Of a stretch of DNA of 64,000 nt, positions 38,835 through 51,988 are shown piece by piece. The position numbers were made by a program, and so were the translations under genes. Under the pieces are notes generated by a model. That model had not been told where the DNA came from, searched no databases, and saw only the letters and a program-made list of their open reading frames with translations. The stretch's first letter is position 1; each line of letters starts with the position of its first letter. Origin of the DNA: Mermis nigrescens (Eukaryota; Nematoda; Enoplea; Mermithida; Mermithidae); contig JAVLUZ010000154.1 in assembly GCA_036768485.1 (NCBI GenBank), positions 34,182,973 to 34,246,972 on the forward strand. Reading direction: 5' to 3'.

Positions 38835-39076
38835 TTTTTCATCTATTTGAGGCTTCATTTATCGAAGTGACCGGCAGGCCATTAATTGTTGCGGCTTCTT
38901 CGCTTGATACGGCATCATCTTGGATCCTATCAACTGAATCGTATCGTTCAACTTCATCGAAATCAGTCAGCATTGCCGAAAATAACTTTGACACTAATCT
39001 AAACGGCTCGGAAGAAATTGACGGCGACGACAACAAATCTATTGTAGTGATTCCTTCGATATTCGATAGAACAAAT
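38835..39076 (+). CDS. NOAH/NompA-like exon e: acidic/serine-rich linker
   Basis: After a TTCTTCAG acceptor, the frame HLFEASFIEVTGRPLIVAAS, then STESYRSTSSKSVSIAENNF and GDDNKSIVVIPSIFDRTN runs to an AAT|GTGAGA donor. It joins the ZP exon in phase 0. The junction with exon d does not match in phase, so a small exon may be missing between them. It is a low-complexity linker before the ZP domain. Confidence 0.6.
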
Positions 39077-40137
39077 GTGAGAAATTGAATAGAAATCATA
39101 AAATTAAAAGTTAAAAAAATAAATGACGTGGCACAAAAATTTGAAATTTAATTTTAAATTTTAAAATTGGGATAAGTTGTAAAATATTCAGGCATAAATT
39201 GCGATTAAATTAAAAATTGAGATAAAGTTGAGGTAATAAGAAAAGAATAATAATTAATAAAGCGAATTGACGTAAGTTTTTTAAATTATATAAATTAAGG
39301 GCATGGCCAGCTTTTGATCCCTAAACGTTAAGATAGATTTGAATGATTCATCGGTTGCATCTGTTTGTTTGTATAAAAATACAGAAATCGTGAAAAAGAG
39401 AAATAATTTCGGAGAGCGGAGTGAACAAGGGTACTTTGGAAGTTTTCGAAGCAATCTTATAAGAAAATTATAATTTTTTTCGTTTCTCATTGATAAATAT
39501 ATGTTTAGACCTTTTGCTCAAAATAAAGCACAATAGTCTGATCATGCGATGTTAAAAAATATGTGCATTTTGATTGATTGCTGCAGTCGGTCAAATTGGA
39601 ATCTCACAAAATTTCGCTAAAATTATGCTTGATATAATCAAAAGCTGAATTTGAAAAGTGCCTTATTTGGTTGATAATGCCGCAAAATACTATAATGCTT
39701 ACTAGATACCATTTATAAAAGTGATGTTATCAGATTATTTTGCAGAAACAGTCACAATTTTTAGAAATTGGTAACTTTGAGCGAAAGGCCAGTCTTTTGT
39801 TCAAATCTATACAATAGAATAAAATAATAAATTTGAATAGTTTGAAGGCTAATTTTCTTGGGCAGCTTTTGCCCGTTTTACTTTTTTATATTATTTAATT
39901 TAATTAAATCGAAGATTTACGCCATTTATTGATTATTTATCGATTTATTCGTTATAGATTTATTTATTGTTTTTCGAGTTATTATTCAATTTAAAAACTT
40001 CAAATTGAATGGTCGACGTTTTTAAAAATAAAATAAATTGTTTAATTTGCGAAAAAAATCAAACTTATTATTGACTAGTTGAGCTGCCCGGCGTAGCCCG
40101 GGCTGAACTTGGGCCTGATAGCTATATGGAATTAATA
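39077..40137. other. AT-rich intron, no gene seen
   Basis: No repeat family or exon stands out before the composite repeat copy B. Confidence 0.5.
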
Positions 40138-41400
40138 TGTCTCTTGTATATTTTATTTTTCAAGACTTTTGATGTTTTTGGGATATTTCTAAAAAAATTG
40201 TTGTTACAAACCATATTTTATTTTTTGAATTTTTTTTAAAATGTCTTTTGTCAACCATTTTTTTGATCAAATCTATATTTTTGACGTTACAGAATGGTTT
40301 TGAAAATTGTTTAGCCAAAATCATATTTTTGATGTTCTGGGGTGTTCTGGAAATTTTTTTAATAAAACCCATATTGTTGATGTTTTGGGATGTTTTTGGA
40401 AAATTTTTTTCGTCAAACCATATTTTTGATGTTTTAGAATGTTTTGGAAAATTTTTTTAATCAAACCCATATTTTTGATGTTTTGGGATGTTTTGAAAAA
40501 TTTTTTTCGTCAAACCATATTTTTGATGTTTCAGGATGTTTTGAAAAATTTTTTCGGTCAAACCATATTTTTGATGTTTTAAAAATTTTTTTGTTTGTTG
40601 TTAGCAAAGGGTGTCATATATCACGTGATATGTTATAGCTGATGGTATCTCCTATCTTATATCACTGCATGTTATGGCACAGACAGGGTATCTATACCAA
40701 ACCTATCTTATAGCATTGCCTATCTCGTGGCACAGGGTATCCATACTATCTTATAACATTGCCTATCTTGCAGCTCGGGGTATCTTATATCACTTCCTAT
40801 CTTATAGCATTGCCTATCTTGTAGCACGGGGTATCTTTTATAACGTACTATCTTATAGCATTGCCTATCTTGTAGCACGGGGGTGTCTTATATCACGTCC
40901 TATCTTATAGTATTGCCTATCCTGTAGCACAGAGTATCTTATATCACGTCCTATCTTATAGCATTGCTTATCTTGTTGCACATATCATCTCATACCATGC
41001 CTATCTTATAAAATTGCCTATGTTATAGCATCATTTGGTTAAACCCGTATTTTGATGTTTCACAGTGCCGACCAATGCTATAACATATAACAATGTATAT
41101 AGTGTCGCCAGGCATGCTCCTCTTGGCCCGGGGTATGCCTATACAAACAGTATAGACTAATTTTTGAAAAAAATGACAAAAAATTGGCCATCTGCCGAAA
41201 TCGTGGAGGCTTATAGCACAGGGGCCAAACCCTGCTCCCTCCCTGCCCAGGGCCAATGGGTGCGTTTGTCGAAATTTCAAGATCGCTACGGCTCCCTTCC
41301 CCATTGGACCGACTTCGGCCTAAAATATCAGCCCACCAAATTTCATTGGGCCGGAGCCAACCCGGCACAAACAAACGAACATACATACAAACAAACTTTC
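40138..41400. repeat. Composite satellite-bearing repeat, copy B (intronic)
   Basis: Same order as copy A: start GTCTCTTG, ~48-bp T-rich array (40150-40590), link AGCAAAGGGTGTCATATATC, 17/51-bp minisatellite (about 40640-41035), and a tail ending AACATACATACAAACAAACT. It lies in the intron before the ZP exon. Confidence 0.8.
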
Positions 41401-41628
41401 AAAAATATATAGTAGATTTCGCTCCGTTTCACATTAGACAAAGTAAAACAATGCACAGCGAAATCATTACGTTCGCTTATTTCGCTATTTTCCGCGTTTT
41501 TCAGATTTAATCTTTGTATTATTTAATCTTTCCCGCATTCGTCCATCGAATTTTTGTTGCTCTCGTCATTTTTTCGAATTTTTTGTCTTTTTTATTTCAT
41601 CCCTTCATTTCTCTACCAAAAACTTTAG

Positions 41629-41925
41629 GGAAAAAACGCCGACAAGCAAACTTCGCCGGAAAATAGTCGAAAATTGAATCGTAAAGTCGAAATTTCTCTG
41701 AACGCCGATTGTTTCGTCGATTCGGTTCGATTGGTCGCCGTATTTTCGCAGCCAATCATAGGCGCCATTTTAATTAAAAATGATAAAAATAATGACGTCA
41801 GCATCGACGGGCCGTGCGGGAAACGGTTCAATGTGACTAATGTCCAAATTTTCGATGTGCGTACTCGACCAACAACTATTGATAATGGGCAATTATTGAA
41901 CTACTGCGAAGCTGGCACACAGCTA
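41629..41925 (+). CDS. NOAH/NompA-like exon f: ZP domain N-terminal part
   Basis: The exon (ACTTTAG acceptor, CTA|GTGAGA donor, 99 codons, phase 0) reads RKVEISLNADCFVDSVRLVA, VFSQPIIGAILIKND, SIDGPCGKRFNVTNVQIFDV and LNYCEAG. The first cysteine in NADCFVDSVRL and the later GPC and NYC positions match a ZP-N subdomain. ZP domains polymerise into apical extracellular matrix. Confidence 0.8.
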
Positions 41926-41977
41926 GTGAGAAAAATTTTCAAACCCCTCCCCTACCCCTGTCTCCTATGAGGACGGC

Positions 41978-42232
41978 CTTTTGGCCATAGGAGGGCTGCA
42001 CCGAAATTCTGTGGGCTGCAAGATTTTGCAAAGGTCAAAAAAGGGCCCTAAAAGTGGTGGTATGGCGATGAAACACCATTTTTTCAACGTTCCTCATCGA
42101 GCACAGTCCATTGGCATCAAAAAATTGCGAAAAAACAAGAAAATTTTCAAAAATTGAATTCTGGGTGGGTATTTTGGTTTCTGGGGGTGCATACCCCCGA
42201 ACCCAGCCCTTACGCCCAGGTATGCTTTTGGC
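41978..42232. mobile_element. hAT-like MITE, family B, with exact 8-bp TSD
   Basis: The 239-bp element 41986-42224 starts CATAGGAGGGCTGC and ends ACGCCCAGGTATG. CTTTTGGC lies on both sides. It is inserted ~50 bp after exon f. Confidence 0.88.
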
Positions 42233-43832
42233 CAATCATATTATCAGAATTTTGTTCTGATCTTTCTTAACTCTTGTCTAGAAATCTGCCTTGTTTCGTA
42301 TTGGCTTCAATTGCATCGTTTTTAATGCTTTTCTACGGGAAATCGTATAACTGTGAGAAACTTAACGTTTTTGGCGTATTTACAGTAGGTATCACGGAAA
42401 CCTTAAGATGAGAAAATAGGGTTCTAATAAAAAAATTAGCGGTCTATTTCTTTTCAAATTCGAAGCGACATCCCCTGGTTTTGCCTAACAACGGAGGAAT
42501 CTACTTTTCCTTCTTTTTGCTTGGATGTCCACCAGCTTTCTACACTTATGCACTGCGGTAGTCTTCTATTTGTAACTCTTTAAAAGATAATTTTTGTGAA
42601 AAAATAAGATGCATATGAGAAAGGGGATTACAAAATGAATCTGATAATTGCTAGAGTACGTAAAGCAGGTACAGTTTAACACAGGCTGGAAAGGCATTTT
42701 GGCATGGTACCCTTCGACTGTAAAAACAACGCGGTAAACGGAGGGTGAATTGAATAATGGCCAGAAATTTATGTGGGTCTAATGGGGAGTAGGCCCTCAG
42801 AATTTAAAAATAGCGAATTTTCTATAGAAATGAAGCAGAAAATTATAAATTCTGTTCAACAGTGCTTTGATGACCAGAAAATGTAGATTAATGTAGTTTT
42901 AAGTTTTAGCGATATTTTAGCATTTATACCAGTTTTTTATGTCGTTTTCGTCAGAAACCTTATATGTGACTCTCCAGACCCGCCGTTCTGTTCATTCATG
43001 ATAATGGCTAGATACATAAAGCAATGGAATTCAAGGGTCAGTTTCCAAAAAAGCTGTCTGATATGCGTTTTTGGGCTAAACGAGGGGGATACCATTTTTT
43101 ACATTCGTACAGGTCCACAGCGTGGTCAGTAGTCAGGGGAGGTCAGCAAACATGAAAAGTATTTTGAAAATAGTTTTTTCAAAATTATTTTTTTGATTAC
43201 CAATTTCTTATTCACTTTCGGCCTTAATTTTAAAGAAATTTTATCCGCCTCTCAAGCCCACTCATGCAAGTCTCTTTCCATCAATATTTCTTCTTCCAAA
43301 TGTGAAAGCTAGGAAAGAGTTAAATGATATAGTAGAACAGAATACGAATAAAAAGGCAATTATTAGAAGGTTAATAATTAGGAATTGCTAATTAATTAAA
43401 TCATTAATCATATTTTTAATTAATGTATTAAAAATTAAGAATTAATAAAATATAAAAATTAGTCTGCGCTGTATTCCATTAATTAACGTATTTTTTCATT
43501 CATTTATTTTATATTCATTTTTCACGTAATATTTTGTGTCCAAATTTCTACTAATTTTCTGGAAATTTTTATATTTAAATCTCATTTATATCTATCTGTA
43601 TTTCTCATTTGCATTTGGTGCAATTTTTGATTAAATTTTACGCAATATTGAGTTTACGATTGGATTTATTTCATTTTCCAGTCTTATCCTGCATGCGTTT
43701 CGGTCCACTCGTTTCTGTACTTCTTATTTTTTATTCATACTATGTACTATTTTTTTCATTTCAATAAATTTTTGTACATTTTCTTTTTTGGCACTATTTG
43801 TTGTGTCATTTTTGTTTATATCTTATTCGCAG
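42233..43832. other. AT-rich intron, no gene seen
   Basis: Only AT-rich DNA was seen between exons f and g. Confidence 0.5.
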
Positions 43833-43963
43833 GCCGACAAAGTTTACTCATACACCGTTGTCGTGCAGCGGATTTTGGACGATCCGATTAATACTATAGA
43901 CGAACAAGCTTTTAACGTAACTTGCGACTACAATGACGACAACCTTAAAACACTGGACGGCAC
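43833..43963 (+). CDS. NOAH/NompA-like exon g: ZP domain
   Basis: A TTCGCAG acceptor, phase 0 from exon f. It encodes ADKVYSYTVVVQRILDDPIN and DEQAFNVTCDYND before a GGCAC|GTGAGC donor. YSxTVVVQR and QAFNVxCDY are hallmark strands of the ZP domain of NOAH/NompA-type proteins. Confidence 0.85.
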
Positions 43964-45159
43964 GTGAGCTGACACTATGAAATTTTAAAAAAACATTGAA
44001 ATAAAAATCAAAATTAAAAGAAATTGAAATATAGTATGGGGATATGACTAAATGGAGTCTACAAATTTGTATGGTCCTCTAAAATATTTTCTAGGGGACG
44101 TCCAACTAGGTGCTAAATATGATATAAATAATACATGAGAATTTTTAAAAGATAATCAAGATCCCGAAAATAAAGAGATTAGCCGAGTCAAAGGTTTTGT
44201 GAGAAAATCTTCAAAGGTTTGTTGAGGAACAGAACTCCTGATCTTACGAGACTTTACAGAATGTATACTATTTTATCCGTTTTAGCAACGTTTTTGATTT
44301 TTTTAAGCTTTTTCCACGCTTCTTGCTTAATCGCGCCTTCTCAATCATATATTGTTGGGTTTTATTTGTCTGTTGATAAATTTCCGCTTCGGGGCTATAA
44401 AAAGAAGGACATGATCATAAAACTCAAAAATATTGGTTTCGAGTCAAACCCATCAGTTGTAAACGCAAAAACTGCAATACAATAACTTTTGAGCCGACTT
44501 TACAAAATCAGCCCCAAAATTTGTGTATATTTCAATGCTTTTATCTATCAAACTTTCGCCTCAGTCTAATGCGTCACTTCGCTCTCAGCATTAAATTTTC
44601 TTTAAGTTTTTCTTTGTTATTCTGTTTTTAAATTTTCAGGTTTTTATTCTATAACCTGACTTTGTAAACCGATATAATTGCATGCATTTTGTAGGCGACA
44701 CCGAAGTAAAACATTAAGCACATAGTGAAGTAGTAGCCGTCGTCAGTCAACTTCTGGAGGATCCGACAGGGAAAAACAGATAAAAAATAGCACAAAAAAT
44801 TCAATTATAGGACAAAAGGGTAGTTGAGATCATAGGTGCTCAGCATGACCGATCTGGCGGGGTCAGCCGGTCTGCGAGGGGTCAAAATTTGAGCTTTTTT
44901 GGGTCAAAATGACCTCAAAAACTAGTGTAAGCGCTAAAATAGCGGTAAAACTATGTTATTACACAGTTTCAGGTCAATTTGAAGCACTTTTTAAGATAAT
45001 TTTTAATTTGCATTCGTTTTTGGCCCAAATTTTGCCTAATTTTTCCCACCAAATTATCCATTTTTCACGGGGAGTCAGGACCCCCCATGTGCGTGTCTGG
45101 TTGAAACCTAAGACTCTCACGCCCATATGTGGCTACAATACGAAATAAATTTATTAAAG

Positions 45160-45320
45160 GAAGGAGTCAGCGGATTTATCGTCAACAAATATTGAAAATA
45201 CAGCTAAAATTAAAATCGAGCAGCCCAACATTCTGATGACGTTAGTCAGAGGAATTACGCCTGTCGACTCGGTGTTTCTCGGCGAATATCTCGAACTTCG
45301 ATGGACATTGAACACAACAA
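45160..45320 (+). CDS. NOAH/NompA-like exon h: ZP domain linker, with GC donor
   Basis: Starting after TTATTAAAG it reads KESADLSSTNIENTAKIKIE, PNILMTLVRGITPVDSVFLG and EYLELRWTLNTT. It matches the ZP linker/ZP-C opening, where relatives carry VxLRIxxxxGxxVxxVxLGExLxLR. It joins exon g in phase (AC + G). The only phase-correct end is ACAACAA|GCAAGA, a GC-AG intron. The join to exon i is then in frame. Confidence 0.72.
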
Positions 45321-47391
45321 GCAAGATCCAAATAGAATTTTACATAATTTTTCAAGCGTTATTAAGAATCATTTTTGCTTTATTTAATTTTCTGTTTTCA
45401 CTTGGGAAAATATTAAAAAAAATAAAATTATAAGTTTGCATAATGACGCCTGCCTATTATAGGTAGCGCAATAGCGTGTACCTATGATATACTTGGGTAC
45501 CCTTAAAGAGTGACTCTCCCTACAGCAACACTGAGACACTTCTGTATTGTGCGGTTTTTTAAAAGATAATAATAAAAAAAGATTATGCGCTCTTTTTTTT
45601 ACACTCTATACCAAGTGTGTGATGAGGGTGTAAAGTTTTGGCGTAACGTTATAACATATACGAACCTGTGACGGTTTGATCGGAGAGCTTGTACACAACT
45701 CAGCTTTTCCAGATGGCAAATTTTCTGTTTTTCGAATTTCGCATTAGTTCTCGAAGGGGAGTGTGAAGAGTGTAAAAATCTACGGGTGTAAAGACAGATT
45801 TTAGTCATGTTTTTTACTTCTCTCTGTCTACCAACAACTCTACTTATAAGTCCCAAAAAATTTTTCTGATAGAAATGTACTAAAACTCAAGAGCTACCTT
45901 TGGCTTACCTGCAGACTTTTTCACACTAAATATGGAATTATATTCAGGGGTTTAAACTTTACACTCTAGTGGATGGTGTGAAAAACAGATTTTGTCTCAG
46001 ATTTCTCTGTTAACTTTTCCGTTTATAAGTTATGATAAATTTAATATAACAAAAAATGTACCTTTCAATGGCTACACATCACAGCAAAACGCGTTTAAAT
46101 AAAACGCAATATTCAGTTACCTACGGGGGTGTAAAGTTCGAAATCAAGGGTGTTAAATGGGCGAAAAAACACGTTTTTTCCCTATTTTGATTGGTCAATA
46201 TCTCAAACCGGATGTGGAATAGAATTTTTTAATACGCAAACGTACTACAATTTAAATGCTACAAACTGGCCCGAATAGAATTTTTTTACACTCAAAGGGA
46301 GGTAAGCTTCAGATTTTTAAATTTAACAATGTGATGAATAGTGGGAAAATGCGTTTTTGTCCCTTTTTTCGTTCGGCTTTCTCTCCATTTAGAAGTCGGG
46401 ATAAGTCAAATAGAATAAAAATAAAGAAGTTTTTAAGGAATACTTGTCACAGCTAGTTGTGTTTAATTATATCAATATTGAGCTTTTCCAGGAGGTGTAA
46501 AGTCAAAACTCAGGAGTGTTAAACGTCTTTCTGTCTCGTTTGTTTCTGCCAACTTCTCCGGTTATGGGTCTGGACATGATCACAAGTAAAAATGTACCAA
46601 GGATCAAACATCATACGTCATTTAGATGCATTTGTTTACACTCAACAGTGGTGTGAAGTTGTTTACATCTAATATTTATTTGTCTTCAGACCGTTGTGCA
46701 GAGTTAATTTTTTCATAAATGTTGATTGTTATATCAGAGTAAAGCAGCATTACGAATCCGCCTTAAATCTTAACGTTCGGTGAGTGAGTTAAGTCTTCAC
46801 TTATAATTAACTTTACTCCTAGAGCGTTTCAAATGCTTAATTTTTTCAAAATGTTCTATCTTAAATCAGAATTACGATTGTGACTTTTAGTTTTCTCTAC
46901 ACCCTGCAGTTATGTAAAGTCTATACTATTCAATTATTGTTGATGTGTAAAGTTTATACTACAAATTTGTTTTACACTCAAAGCATTGCAAAACGTGGTT
47001 TTTTTCCTACAAAATATGTCCAAAAAGGTCTAAATTACGAATCTGACCGCACGCTTTCTTTACAACCTGCAGTTATGCTAAGTTTACGCTGAAAGTTAAT
47101 TTTAGTTACAAAGCGTTACAAAAGCTCAATTTTTTCAAATTGTTACATGTAACGCCAAGGTTACGAATCTGACCGTAAATGTCCTTTACACGTAGTAGTT
47201 GCGTAAAGATTACGCTTAAAACATTTGATCTGTTTTAATAAGGAAAAACGATGATCACGTTTAAAAATATGGTGCTGATGTTTAGAACAATATTCTTTTA
47301 CCCGTTCTCGGGCTGCTGTCAATATTGTGGCATGTTACCGTATGTGTTTACTGACTGATTTACTCAAATCGTGCTAGTCTAAAGTAGGGTA

Positions 47392-48671
47392 CTAGCAAAG
47401 AAAAATGCCCTGATGGAACAAAAAGGACGAATATACTTGGAATTTCGGATGATTGAAGACATAAAAGGAGGGAACTAGGAAAAGTCACCTTTGCGCTCAA
47501 AAAGTCATGAGAATCTGCTTAAAATCAGATTTTTCTAGGCAACACAAAAATCGAAGTATATTCTGCGGCCTCTGAAAAAAGAAGGCGTCCTCTCAAAATA
47601 CTTCTCATTGGTGTTTGGTGAAGAGCTCGGAAAGAAACCATGGCCTTTGTTAAGTAGCCGATGTAGCTTGAGATCAGTATCACATTTTCATGGCAACATT
47701 TAGTTAATATTCAGTTAAAAGGCTCAATAGGTGAATTATGACATTCGTATCATGCTGTTTAATGCTAGCGTGATGAGATGATGTAGGTAGGTCCACTTTC
47801 TCCTGCTTCGGTATTTTACGTATATGAGCTTTTAAAATTTCCGCTCTTTCATTATGCACTATTGCATTTATTTGCACGGTTATCTCGCCCATTCTTCTTG
47901 CGCCGTGTGTCCTAAAATTTTTGTTGCTAACCTGATTGCGCATGTTTAGTGCCTTAGAGCACTTCAATCATACCTGGGCGTGGGGGGTTTAGGAGTATGT
48001 ACCCCCTCCCCGAGAAACCAAAATACCCCCCCAGAAATCAAAATACTCCCAGAATTCAATTTTTTAATTTTTTTTGTTTTTTCGCAATTTTTGATGCCAA
48101 TGGATAGTGCTTGATGAGAAACGTTGAACAATGGTGTTTCTTTCGCCATACCACCATTTTTAAGGCCATTTTTCGACCTTTGAAAAAATCTTGCACCCCC
48201 CTCCTTTGCAACAGCGGTCGTTCGGGCTTGTATTCAGTTAAGGTTAGAAAAAAGAATGATTTGTCCTGTTTGTAATAAGATTGATTAGTATCGTGTTATT
48301 TAATTCTCAATTTGAGGCCGCAACCGTACATGGGCAGCAAGAAAATTCTGTGGGTCTGGTTGTGTGAAATCACCAAAAACGTGACTAAAAATATAATTCT
48401 GGGGGCCTACACTAATCCGTGGGGATTTTCCATCTCCTGGGTGTGCAACCCCCAGAAACCCCTTACGCCAACTTGTGGCCACAACTACCTTCTGTAGGCC
48501 GCAGAATATACTTCGATTTTTGCTTAGAGAAATCTGATTTTTGGCACATTCCTATGATTCTTTGAGCGCATAGGTGACTTTTGCCTAGTCCCATCCCTTT
48601 ATGTCTTTATAAATCCGCAATTCCAAATATATTCGTCCTTTCTGTTCCATCGGAGCGTTTTTCTTTGCTAG
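47392..48671. mobile_element. Fold-back element with ~175-bp inverted arms
   Basis: Arm 47392-47570 (from CTAGCAAAGAAAAATGCCCT to TATATTCTGCGGCC) is inverted at 48498-48671 with moderate divergence. A related fragment lies near 10490-10555. Two MITE copies fill much of the centre. No transposase was seen. Confidence 0.65.
48317..48485. mobile_element. Family B-like MITE with near-exact TSD
   Basis: The element 48325-48477 starts CGTACATGGGCAGC and ends TTACGCCAACTTGTG. Flanks are GCCGCAAC and GCCACAAC (7 of 8). Confidence 0.65.
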
Positions 48672-50524
48672 TTTTATATATTTGTGCATGTACGTATTTC
48701 TTCATTCTTGGCTTCATTTTTCCAATTTAGATTTTTATATGAATGTCACTAATATCAACTTTCAAGTATGCACAAACGTACGAGTATGCGTAAAACTGTA
48801 AATTATAATAATTAATTAGTCGATTAAGTAATCAATGAAAACATAATTTAGAGTCTTTTCGATCCATTATTAACAACTTTAAGCCGAATGAATATTTTGC
48901 CGCTCTTCTTCACAAAAATTCACAATTTTTTGGGGTCAATTTTTGAATTAAAATGAATTTTTGTTAATGAGCGAAAATAGAGAAAAAACATGGCATGTCA
49001 GTTAGAAGATTTATTCAAACTTCATAACGTTTAAGATGATAGCTTAACCTTCCTTATTCGAAGCTGCGAAGCCGATCGAATTGGCGGAACTCCACCACAG
49101 CCCTCATCGTTAAGCTTTGTTTCAAACGGGTAAGCTGTCATGACATATGGGCAAAATAGGTTTTGGACCAGACATGCACGTGGGGGTCTGGATCATGCGT
49201 GGGCGGCAAATAAATTCTGCCGGAGGAAGGTTCGGATTTGGCAAAATATAAAAATAAAAAATCGCAAAAAGCATGCCAACATTTCTGTGAGATCTATAAA
49301 TTTTTTGGGAATGAGATCGAATACCCCCGCAAGCAGACTTATAGTCTAGACCCCCGAATCGGAAATGTGAGAATGTTTTTGGGAGAATACGGCTACATAA
49401 AGACCGAAAATGAACGGATATCGCAAATTTTCTTCAAACTCATGAAACTAACCAGAAAATGTGACAAACTCAGTTTCAACGCTTACGCTTTTGTAGCATT
49501 TGTTTAGCATTTTAATCAGTTTTCGAGGTCATTTTGGCCCAAAAAACCTCTCTCAGTGACCCGCCCGACCGGCTAGCCCTCCAGATTGCTCGTGGTGTTT
49601 TTTTTTAATTTTTTGACTTATTATTTTTTGACCACATATGGATAGTGACCGAATTTTCAGGATGAATGATACAGAGCGAAATCGCGGAGAAGTACCGAAA
49701 ATTTAATTCTGGCTTTCTGAAATCAGGGTCTAATTTGCCTCCCAAACTTCCAATGCTGACGTATGGCTAGGATCATACATAGGTATTACCCAAATTCAGG
49801 GGGTCAGGATAGAGTAAATTGCCAAAATTGACAAAAATGTTACTAAAAATAGAATTCTGGTGGTCAACCGTAATACGCAGGGGTATTTCAACTTCTGTGG
49901 AAGGGGGTACAAACACCTAAAACTCCCCCAAAACCCTCCCCCCACGCCCATGTGTTGGTATAACCCTTAACAGAATTAAAAATTTCTCAGAAAACCCCTA
50001 TGATGAAACTTTCGACACTGTTTTGAAACTTTTGTCTCCTACTTCTCTCCCAACCAGACACAGATAGTAACCAAAAGCTGGGATTCAAGCTAATTCGCGA
50101 AAAAACCGGAGTTGACTTGAGTCTAGGGGTCTTCCGGATTCCGGGGTCTATATACCCCCTTCCCGCCTAATTGTGCCTATAACGCAAGAAAAAAATTGCA
50201 TACAGAATTAGAGTATGTTAAAAAATGGATGAGCAAATCTAACATTTTTAAATTTAATTTTTCACCTTTTTATAATTTATTCAGAATTTAAAATCAATTC
50301 AAAATATACTCGTCAATTGATTAATTTTAAAACGTTGCGATAATAAAAAATTATTATTTCTTTTCTAAAATGATGATTATGCCCTACGGCGACCCTTGAA
50401 TAACAATTTACTCATATTTTTATCCGTGTATAAGGTTTGCGGCGTCGCCTACAAAAAGTCCAATTTTTTTCTACACTAACATAAACAATAATTTTACTTA
50501 AACCTAAATTTGCTTTGTGCATAG

Positions 50525-50736
50525 GCCTTGAAGCAGAATTCATAATTAGAACGTCCGATTCAGCGCTTTTGTATAGGTGCCCCGATGAAGATGCGTACGG
50601 AAAAGTTATTTTGTCCCCAATTGTGCAAAACTCGTCGAAAATTTTGACAACAAAACTGGCCATTTTTCGGTTCGACGGTCCGAAAAGCGTTAAAATACGA
50701 TGTGCCGCCGATATTTGCTTCCAAACTTGCAAACCG
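50525..50736 (+). CDS. NOAH/NompA-like exon i: ZP-C subdomain
   Basis: A GTGCATAG acceptor, in phase with exon h. The frame reads LEAEFIIRTSDSALLYRCPD, EDAYGKVILSPIVQ, TTKLAIFRFDGPKSVKIRCA, then ADICFQTCKP before a GTACTG donor. C-P-D, the RFxG beta strand and CxxxC at the end are the usual ZP-C cysteine pattern. Confidence 0.85.
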
Positions 50737-51988
50737 GTACTGAATTCTCAGTGAATGGGTACTTTATGGCCTCTGATACCACACGCGTTTAGGGGGAGGG
50801 TTTGACGCGGTTTCATCCCCTTCTTTTAAAATATCTGCTGAGTGTTTACCACCAAAAAGTGGCTGCTGACCCCAGAATTGATAATTTTTGAGAAGAAATC
50901 GTTTTTTTTCAAGTATTTTTAACCATATGTTGAATTTTGAAAGAGAATTCAAAGACCCCTAGTATTCCGCTTTTGAAATTTTTTCCATTAATTTTTACGC
51001 CATTGCTTAAGATGAAAGAAGAACTTTGCGCCTACCAATATTTTTTTGACTTTTTGACCTTTGAAAATTTTTCTATTTATAACATCTAATTTGAATAGGA
51101 ATTAATTATCATTTTAAAAATCTGAAGCTTACTAATCCCTGCTAAATTGTCTGCTGACCTGTCAACTTGCAGGAGGAGCATAAAAATTATGGGGGTTAGC
51201 CCTAAAAATGTTTTAAAGTGTCCGTTTTGAGCTTAAAAACCATGAGATCACGTCAAAAACACTGTTTTTTTGTATTGTAGACGGTTCTTTCTAAAATAAA
51301 AGCATAAAAGAATCTGAAATATTCAGTTAAAATGAGCAAAATAAAGTTAAAAAATAACATATGGCACGAAGCGCCGGAACTTCTCACTTTTGAGCCGAAA
51401 TTTTCGTGTCGATTCTGCATTAATTTTGCCATTTTTCATGAAAAACATCGGGATATTTCGAAGATTTTTGAGTATTTTGCATTAGAAAAAATTCTGCCTA
51501 TAAAAAGACAGCAAAACACCTGTACTTTAAGCATAATATACGAATTTTCGGACTATGTTTGACACTATAGGAAAATTTTGGGTTTTGCCCCCCCTCCCGT
51601 CAGACAATCCTGGATCCTCCACTGGCTGCATGCCACCATCTTAGGGGGGTCACAATCACATGTGGGCGTGGAAGGGGGAGTTTGGGGGTATGCACCCCAC
51701 CCCAGGAGTTAGAATACCTCACGCAGAAATCAAAGTACCCCCAGAATTCAATTTTTGAAATTTTATTTGTTTTTTTAGCGCTTTTCCATACCATTGGATA
51801 GTGCTCGATGAGAAACGTCGAAAAATGATGTTTTTTTGCCATACGACCACTTTCAAGACCATTTTTTTGACCTTTGAAAATTTTTTCACCCCTCCCCCAG
51901 AATTGCGGTGCTGCCCACCTATGGTCACAATAAATCCCACTTCTCCCCTTCGTAATTATGTACATAATCAAACGATGATGTTTCTTAG
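50737..51988. other. Intron with family B and C MITE pieces
   Basis: A GGCACGAAGCGCCGG-bearing segment ends near 51625 in a family C-like terminus, followed by the complete family B MITE at 51657-51923. Confidence 0.6.
51649..51931. mobile_element. hAT-like MITE, family B (inverted), with exact 8-bp TSD
   Basis: The 267-bp element 51657-51923 starts CACATGTGGGCGTGG and ends CTGCCCACCTATG. GTCACAAT is duplicated at 51649-51656 and 51924-51931. It ends only 65 bp before exon j. Confidence 0.88.

Larger units (their letters stand above)
45321..50524. other. 5.2-kb intron with repeats
   Basis: It contains the TTTACAC-rich repeat (45590-47220), a fold-back pair (47392-48671) and family B MITE copies around 47969-48210, 48325-48477, 49140-49560 and 49760-49960. 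No exon was recognised. Confidence 0.55.
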
